NCBI GenBank assembly: GCA_964612465.1 | Contig: CAZTDF010000173.1 | Location: 1-10,066 of the forward strand | DNA length: 10,066 bases | Source of the DNA: JAFGPJ01 sp964612465 | GTDB taxonomy: Bacteria > Planctomycetota > Phycisphaerae > Sedimentisphaerales > Anaerobacaceae | Direction: 5' to 3' | In this document: positions 6,546 to 10,066 of the stretch, one piece after another | How positions within the stretch are numbered: the stretch's first letter is position 1 | How the letters are laid out: each line of letters starts with the position of its first letter | Translations under genes and position numbers: made by a program | Notes under the pieces: model-generated | Database searches by the model: none | What the model was told of the DNA's origin: nothing | What the model saw: the letters and a program-made list of their open reading frames with translations, nothing else

Positions 6546-6824
6546 AAAGCTCTATAAAGAGACGCCTTTCTCTGCCGGAGGTATTTTCATTTTCCAAACG
6601 AAAACACGTTCGACCAAATTTTGTATTACTTGACATCGCCATGGAAAATGTTGCAGGAAAATTAGATGTATTTTGCAGCATTTTTGCGGCCGTTCGGTGA
6701 AAAATAGGCTTCAGCGTCGAATTTGTAGGCGCAGAATACTCAGGAAGAACTGAGGCCGGATAAGAGATTCAGCCTCAGGCATACATTAGACGCCCGGCTT
6801 GGTGTTATCGCACTGATTGACAGT
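6546..6824. other. Gene-poor stretch with short decayed-looking frames
   Basis: No complete gene with a start and ribosome binding site is visible. On the - strand, 6662-6739 reads as 25 protein-like codons without a start codon, including KFDAEAYFSPNGRKNAAKY before TAA. A neighbouring - frame encodes about 48 residues and stops within the first bases of the tRNA remnant. Both may be chance or gene debris. The stretch also holds the hairpin described at 6750-6778. Confidence 0.5.
6750..6778 (-). terminator. Possible weak terminator after the lipoprotein gene
   Basis: A perfect 7-bp GC-rich stem, CTGAGGC (6750-6756) with GCCTCAG (6772-6778), has a 15-base loop and lies 46 bases beyond the lipoprotein stop. 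On the - strand it is followed by TTCTTCCT, a poor U-tract. A second 7-bp pairing, CCCGGCT (6793-6799) with AGCCGGG (6831-6837), straddles the stop codon and could be part of the same 3' structure. Confidence 0.35.
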
Positions 6825-7040
6825 TTACGGAGCCGGGAAAAGCACATTTGGCTGTGGGCTGGGCGGGAAAGATGAATAACCCTGCCGAAGTTCCTGCTTA
6901 ACTACGTTGCCAAGTCTTTGATGTTCTGCTTCCATGTCGGCTACGATCGGATCAATGCATCCCGTAAGTGAGACGGCTAAAAAGATCGCAGTGGCGACTG
7001 TCAAGACTCTTGTCCTTATCGAACTATAATAGCTTTTCAT
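6825..7040 (-). CDS. Small secreted lipoprotein
   Basis: A 71-residue protein with a textbook lipoprotein signal: basic start MKSYYSSIRTR, hydrophobic core VLTVATAIFLAVS, and lipobox LTGC with Cys28 as the lipidated residue. The mature part is only 44 residues: an acidic-then-basic helix-like stretch (ADMEAEHQRLGNVVKQELRQ) and a Pro-rich end (SFPPSPQPNVLFPAP). Asp30 at mature position +3 gives no clear sorting call, and the +2 residue is Ile. The ATG has a strong ribosome binding site. The gene overlaps a possible upstream 43-codon ORF as ATGA. I do not recognise a family; size and layout resemble entericidin/Lpp-like small lipoproteins only in general form. Confidence 0.75.
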   Translation of the reverse strand: MKSYYSSIRTRVLTVATAIFLAVSLTGCIDPIVADMEAEHQRLGNVVKQELRQGYSSFPPSPQPNVLFPAP

Positions 7041-7168
7041 CGTTCTCCCCTTATATCAAAATCAGTGATTTTTCTGATTTCCAACGCTTCGGTTTTCAGT
7101 GACTGTCCGTGCACTATCGAGAAAATCGCCTCCTCCATTGAGGTCAGATATGTCTCGGCACTCAGCAT
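7037..7168 (-). CDS. Possible 43-residue upstream ORF coupled to the lipoprotein gene
   Basis: ATG at 7168 opens a 43-codon frame (MLSAETYLTSMEEAIFSIVH...DIRGER) that ends in TGA sharing ATGA with the lipoprotein start, the classic layout of translational coupling. A second ATG lies at 7138. Its composition is balanced and protein-like, with an amphipathic pattern. However, no clear Shine-Dalgarno precedes either ATG, and the first ATG touches the leader hairpin at 7168-7184. It could be a leader peptide, a small regulator, or a chance frame. Confidence 0.3.
   Translation of the reverse strand: MLSAETYLTSMEEAIFSIVHGQSLKTEALEIRKITDFDIRGER
7043..7052 (-). promoter_or_regulatory. Ribosome binding site of the lipoprotein gene
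   Basis: On the - strand AAGGGGAGAA lies two bases before the ATG at 7040, its AGGGG core about eight bases upstream. It is strong and lies inside the last codons of the possible 43-codon ORF, which would allow translational coupling. Confidence 0.7.
7059..7080 (-). repeat. Hairpin just upstream of the lipoprotein ribosome binding site
   Basis: Perfect 7-bp inverted repeat AAATCAG (7059-7065) and CTGATTT (7074-7080) with an eight-base A/T-rich loop. It ends six bases before the Shine-Dalgarno sequence on the - strand, so it could affect initiation, or be a DNA operator. AT-rich and modest in strength. Confidence 0.4.
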
Positions 7169-7293
7169 TAGGCAACGAGCCTAAGTAGCAGTCAGCATCG
7201 CTGGGATGCTCGTTTAGTACATAGCGTCCTTCTCTTAAATAGAAGAGAATTTAGTATAGGAATCTACACTAACCACCCCAATAAAGCGATTAT
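7168..7293 (-). promoter_or_regulatory. Structured 5' leader with four consecutive hairpins
   Basis: Downstream of the promoter on the - strand, four inverted repeats follow one another. H1 is 7251-7258 with 7265-7272 (8 bp), H2 TTCTCTT/AAGAGAA at 7230-7249 (7 bp), H3 AGCATC/GATGCT at 7194-7210 (6 bp), and H4 TTAGGC/GCCTAA at 7168-7184 (6 bp). All loops are 5-6 bases. In H1 one pair is G-U only in the - strand transcript (it would be A-C in the + transcript), which fits the promoter direction. It matches no riboswitch class I know. It may be a leader controlling the lipoprotein, or a separate small RNA. Confidence 0.45.
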
Positions 7294-7302
7294 AGCTTTA
7301 TT
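7280..7302. repeat. Palindrome over the promoter -10/+1 region (operator candidate)
   Basis: Perfect 8-bp inverted repeat AATAAAGC (7280-7287) and GCTTTATT (7295-7302) with a seven-base centre. It overlaps the last half of the -10 box and the predicted transcription start, a position typical of repressor operators. No T-tract follows on either strand, so it is not a convincing terminator. Confidence 0.45.
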
Positions 7303-7327
7303 ATATCCGTTTGTGCTGAAAAGTCAA
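7300..7327 (-). promoter_or_regulatory. Sigma-70-type promoter driving the lipoprotein leader
   Basis: On the - strand, -35 TTGACT (7327-7322), a 16-base spacer and a perfect -10 TATAAT (7305-7300). Predicted transcription starts near 7293, about 125 bases before the 43-codon ORF and about 250 before the lipoprotein ATG. It is the best promoter match I noticed in the window. Confidence 0.65.
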
Positions 7328-7571
7328 GTGAAAAGTAACTCACATGCCTGGATTTGTTTCGGCGGAATACCCCGTTCAAGATATTTAACGGCTTATGAGA
7401 ATCCAAATAGTCGGTTATAAGCTCTTATTGGATAAGGAGCTGCATCATTCTGAAATGCCAGACTTGAATCAACTCAGTATCGTTAGCCCAGCACATTTTC
7501 CTCAAGCAAACCTGCGAAGATTTATTAGTGACGTACAGGGAATTGTTTTGCAGTTTGTCACCAGTTGTCCT
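7328..7571. other. Intergenic stretch without a supported gene
   Basis: Lies between the lipoprotein promoter and the terminator of the LamG gene. The only ORF of note (+ strand, 7395-7607) has no ribosome binding site or recognisable features and runs into the terminator hairpin. I see nothing else here. Confidence 0.5.
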
Positions 7572-7611
7572 ATAAAAACAGGGCCTATACCGAATTACTC
7601 AGCATAGGCCC
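7572..7611 (-). terminator. Intrinsic terminator of the LamG/PA14 gene
   Basis: Perfect 8-bp stem GGGCCTAT/ATAGGCCC (7604-7611 with 7581-7588) and a 15-base loop, followed on the - strand by TGTTTTTATA. It begins 40 bases after the stop codon at 7652. GC-rich stem plus a run of five T's is the canonical Rho-independent form. Confidence 0.85.
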
Positions 7612-7651
7612 CGAATTAACACAAGACCTGATGGTATTGGCTACAACGTCT

Positions 7652-10066
7652 TTACTCAGCAGCGGCTTCTCTCGGCCGGTACAGACGAATATCGTCAAAG
7701 TACATTTTTCCCGAACCGCCGGGCGTAGTCATATTGCCTTTAGTGCCCAGGCCAATTGCTATTCTGTCAACGTTGGTCAGATTGATGCCCTGGTCGGCAA
7801 AAGCCTGGAGCGGAATAATCCACTCGGTCCAGATGTCTGTTGTTGCTGCGTCTGCGTTTTCATTGATTAATACCGCAGGAGTACCCGCGGCGTTGGAAAC
7901 CGCAACGTACAACGGCTCAGCACTGTTGCTCTCGATACCGATATCCTGGCTGNNNNNNNNNNNNNNNNNNNNNNNNNNNNNNNNNNNNNNNNNNNNNNNN
8001 NNNNNNNNNNNNNNNNNNNNNNNNNNNNNNNNNNNNNNNNNNNNNNNNNNNNATGGTTTCCTCGGTATATGAGGCAGTCGTTTCGTCGCCGACGGCAGCG
8101 CCGGTACCGTTGCCTGCAAAATATAGCTCGGTTCCGAGTGCTCCGTAGCCAAGCCCATCATGCCAGGCGTACCATATCTGGTTCTCATCGGCGTCGTAAT
8201 CCTCAAAGTTATCTATAAGAAGGAAATCGCCTGTCGTAAAGCTCCAGAGGGTGCCGGCCCACGGACTATCGGGATTTACGCTGTTAACCTCATCCACACG
8301 CCAGTAGTAAGTCGTCGCCCAGGCGAGTTTGCCGGGATCGTAGCTCTCGTCACCTACTGCCTTGACGCCTTTGTACTCGGGTGAGGTATTTGTGGCATTC
8401 TTCACTGCGTTTTCACCTGTGCCGAAATACACCTCATGCGAAGCGGCATAATCTCCCGCGTTCCAGGCGAGAACCGGCGTCATTTTCGTACCGGTTGCCC
8501 TGTTGGCCGGGCTTGGGCTGTTGGCACGAATCGGCGGTGATAATGCAGCCTGGGGAACAATCTGTTCCAGTGTCGATGGACTCGACCAGAGCAGCTCTGC
8601 CACTGCACCATTACCGCTTTCATAGTACTCCATTTGAAGGCTGTAAACATTGCCGGCCACAAGATCGATCCTGCCGCTGTTCTCGGTGTTATCGTGGTCG
8701 GTCCAGTTGTCCACAAGCTTCTGACCGTCCACCCATAGGCGCACGCCGTCAGCGCTATTTGTGTAGAAGATATAATTTTCTGTGAATGCCGCCTCGATTT
8801 CGCCTGTCCATCTGACCGAGTATGCACCCGCTCCAAGCGCATCATCCGGCGGCGTGCCGTCCGGCCAGTTGAAGTTGATCTGGGGGTCTATACGGGTCAG
8901 CACATGATTGCTTAAATCCGTGCCTCGGAAGTACTCCGCTCTTACACCTCCACCGGGAACGGCCGTTGTGAAGCTCCAGACATCCCCTGTATACCTGGCC
9001 GAGCCGTCGTACTCATCGACCCGCCAATAATAGCTTTTCCCAGTTTCAAGAGGACCAGGAGTGTAGGTTGTTAATCCCAGCGGAGCCCCTCCGACAGCAC
9101 TGCTGACATCGTCAAAGTTATCGCCAAAATACACAAAATGTAGTTTTGAACCGAATCCTGCAGTCCAGCTAAGAGTTGTATTCGGATTGATGAATTTGGC
9201 CCCGGTAGCTGGCTGGGGTTTGTAGGCTTTCTTGCTGGGAACCGTAAAGCTCCAGACATCGCCTTTCCACGGACTGTCCGGATTCAGGTCGTTGACCTCA
9301 TCGATTCGCCAGTAGTACGTTGTTCCCGGAATAAGCCCGTCCGGAAATGCATATCCGGTGAAGCCGGCAATAAAGAAAACGTCATCCTGGTTGCCTATGA
9401 ATGTATCGCCTGATCCATCGCTGACTTCGTCGAAATTGTCACCCATATACACATCGTGTGAAACCGCATAAGCACCCGGCGTCCAGCCTAAAGTTGCCCA
9501 TGTGTCCGGATAGAGAACGCCATTAACCGGACTGGGGCCCCAGGCATAAGGCCATGGCTCAGCTTCCATGATAGCCTGAATCTCCGATTGCGATATCGGT
9601 CGGTCGTAGATACGGACATCGTCTATTGCACCTTGTAATAGCCGTTTGTCATCACCGGTTCTCTCATGGTCGAGGATCCCCAGGGCTACCCCAAATGTAT
9701 CGCCTGGATTGAACACGCTGTTGTCGGTGGCGGTTCCTGCTTCCTGTCCATCAATGTACAATCTGATCTGACCATCGGCTTTAATTATCGCCGCATGATG
9801 CCACTGGTCGTCGTCGTATCTTGTAGTTGTGTAGATGTTGCTTCCACCACCGGTTCCCAGAGGATAACGATGCAAATATCGTAGGGTGCCGTCTGCCCTA
9901 ACCTCCAGCAAAATACCATGTACCACACCGGGTGCATAGGCCGACAAGACGTCCTGTTCATCTCCAATATCGCTACCTGCTCTGAACCATATAGTGATCG
10001 TATAAAACGGAAGGTTAAAATCTCCATCGATGAAGGCATATTCCCATGTGTCCTGTGTGTCCAGGG
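7652..10066 (-). CDS. Large extracellular LamG / FN3-like / PA14 protein, N-terminus outside window, split by gap
   Basis: The frame is open from the right edge, so start and signal peptide are missing. In order it has a LamG lectin-like domain (~10066-9569; DQWHHAAIIKADGQIRLYIDG, GAIDDVRIYDRPIS), two FN3-like units (~9560-9240, ~9230-8958), and a PA14 domain (~8948-8544; AEYFRGTDL, DGVRLWVDGQKLVDNW). A third FN3-like unit follows (~8525-8232), then a C-terminal jelly-roll-like part (NFEDYDADENQIWYAWHDG before the gap; WTEWIIPLQAFADQGI, GSGKMYFDDIRLYRP after it). LamG and PA14 commonly bind carbohydrate, and the FN3-like units act as spacers, so an exported glycan-binding or cell-surface role is likely. 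No catalytic residues or C-terminal sorting motif are visible; an enzyme domain could lie to the right. The two sides of the gap are in different frames only because the gap length is unknown. Confidence 0.9.
7953..8052. other. Assembly gap of 100 N's inside the LamG/PA14 gene
   Basis: Exactly 100 N's, the usual placeholder for a gap of unknown size. The flanks read as consecutive parts of the same C-terminal domain, so the join is probably right. The frames on the two sides differ, so the true gap length is not 100 bases, or the flanks carry an error. Confidence 0.97.
8232..9560 (-). repeat. Three FN3-like protein repeats around a PA14 domain
   Basis: Three ~90-105-residue units share the outline SP..G......L.W..G..A.SH.VY.GDNFD.V ... 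YYWRVDE ... GDVWSFT. Units 1 and 3 both carry NPDSPW, while unit 2 is shorter (DGSARYTGDVW). Units 1 and 2 are adjacent; unit 3 is separated from them by PA14. They are divergent in DNA, so they are old duplications rather than recent tandem copies. Confidence 0.8.

Noticed and set aside
7168..7184. Integron attC-like site (TTAGGC...GCCTAA)
   Set aside because: Only six paired bases with a five-base loop; no RYYYAAC/GTTRRRY core sites, no cassette structure and no integrase.
7395..7607. 70-codon + strand ORF
   Set aside because: No ribosome binding site or recognisable features, and it runs into the terminator hairpin of the opposite-strand gene.
8160..8785. Two + strand ORFs of 74 and 134 codons
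   Set aside because: Opposite-strand shadows of the FN3-like and PA14 coding region.
1..10066. CRISPR arrays, insertion sequences, rRNA or integrase genes
   Set aside because: No regularly spaced direct repeats, transposase motifs, terminal inverted repeats or rRNA-like sequence were seen on either strand.

Overview
The window looks like a metagenome-assembled scaffold from a Planctomycetota bacterium, probably class Phycisphaerae (Sedimentisphaerales-like). This is inferred mainly from the large surface protein at the right end, which combines LamG, repeated fibronectin-III-like units ending in YYWRVDEVN..NPDSPW..WSFTT, and PA14. That combination is very common in that group. A run of exactly 100 N's marks a scaffold join. 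No database search was possible, so the taxonomy is an inference.

Left part (1-5983, + strand): a compact signalling gene cluster built from pairs of paralogues. It holds a PAS histidine kinase cut off just after its H-box, a complete PAS-HisKA-HATPase-REC hybrid kinase, two single-domain response regulators in tandem, and two long coiled-coil proteins in tandem. Genes abut or are separated by 36-99 bases and all point the same way, so they probably form one operon whose promoter lies left of the window. The likely logic is that a cytosolic hybrid kinase phosphorylates its own receiver and/or the two stand-alone receivers. The coiled-coil proteins have no catalytic domain and would act as scaffold, partner or output. 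No DNA-binding or enzymatic output domain is visible.

Middle (5984-7340): a sparse, partly decayed region. It has a possible small membrane protein (+), a tiny SEC-C zinc-binding-motif protein (-) whose stop codon overlaps that of the membrane ORF, and the 5' half of a tRNA-Met(CAT) gene on the - strand that loses all tRNA character after the anticodon loop. It also has a short lipoprotein gene (-). The lipoprotein gene is preceded by a near-consensus sigma-70-type promoter, a palindrome over the promoter's -10/+1 region, a leader with four consecutive hairpins, and a possible 43-codon ORF that overlaps the lipoprotein start as ATGA.

Right part (7572-10066, - strand): the 3' end of a large extracellular LamG/FN3-like/PA14 protein gene, entering from the right edge, interrupted by the 100-N gap and closed by a clear intrinsic terminator. 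Its start and export signal are outside the window.
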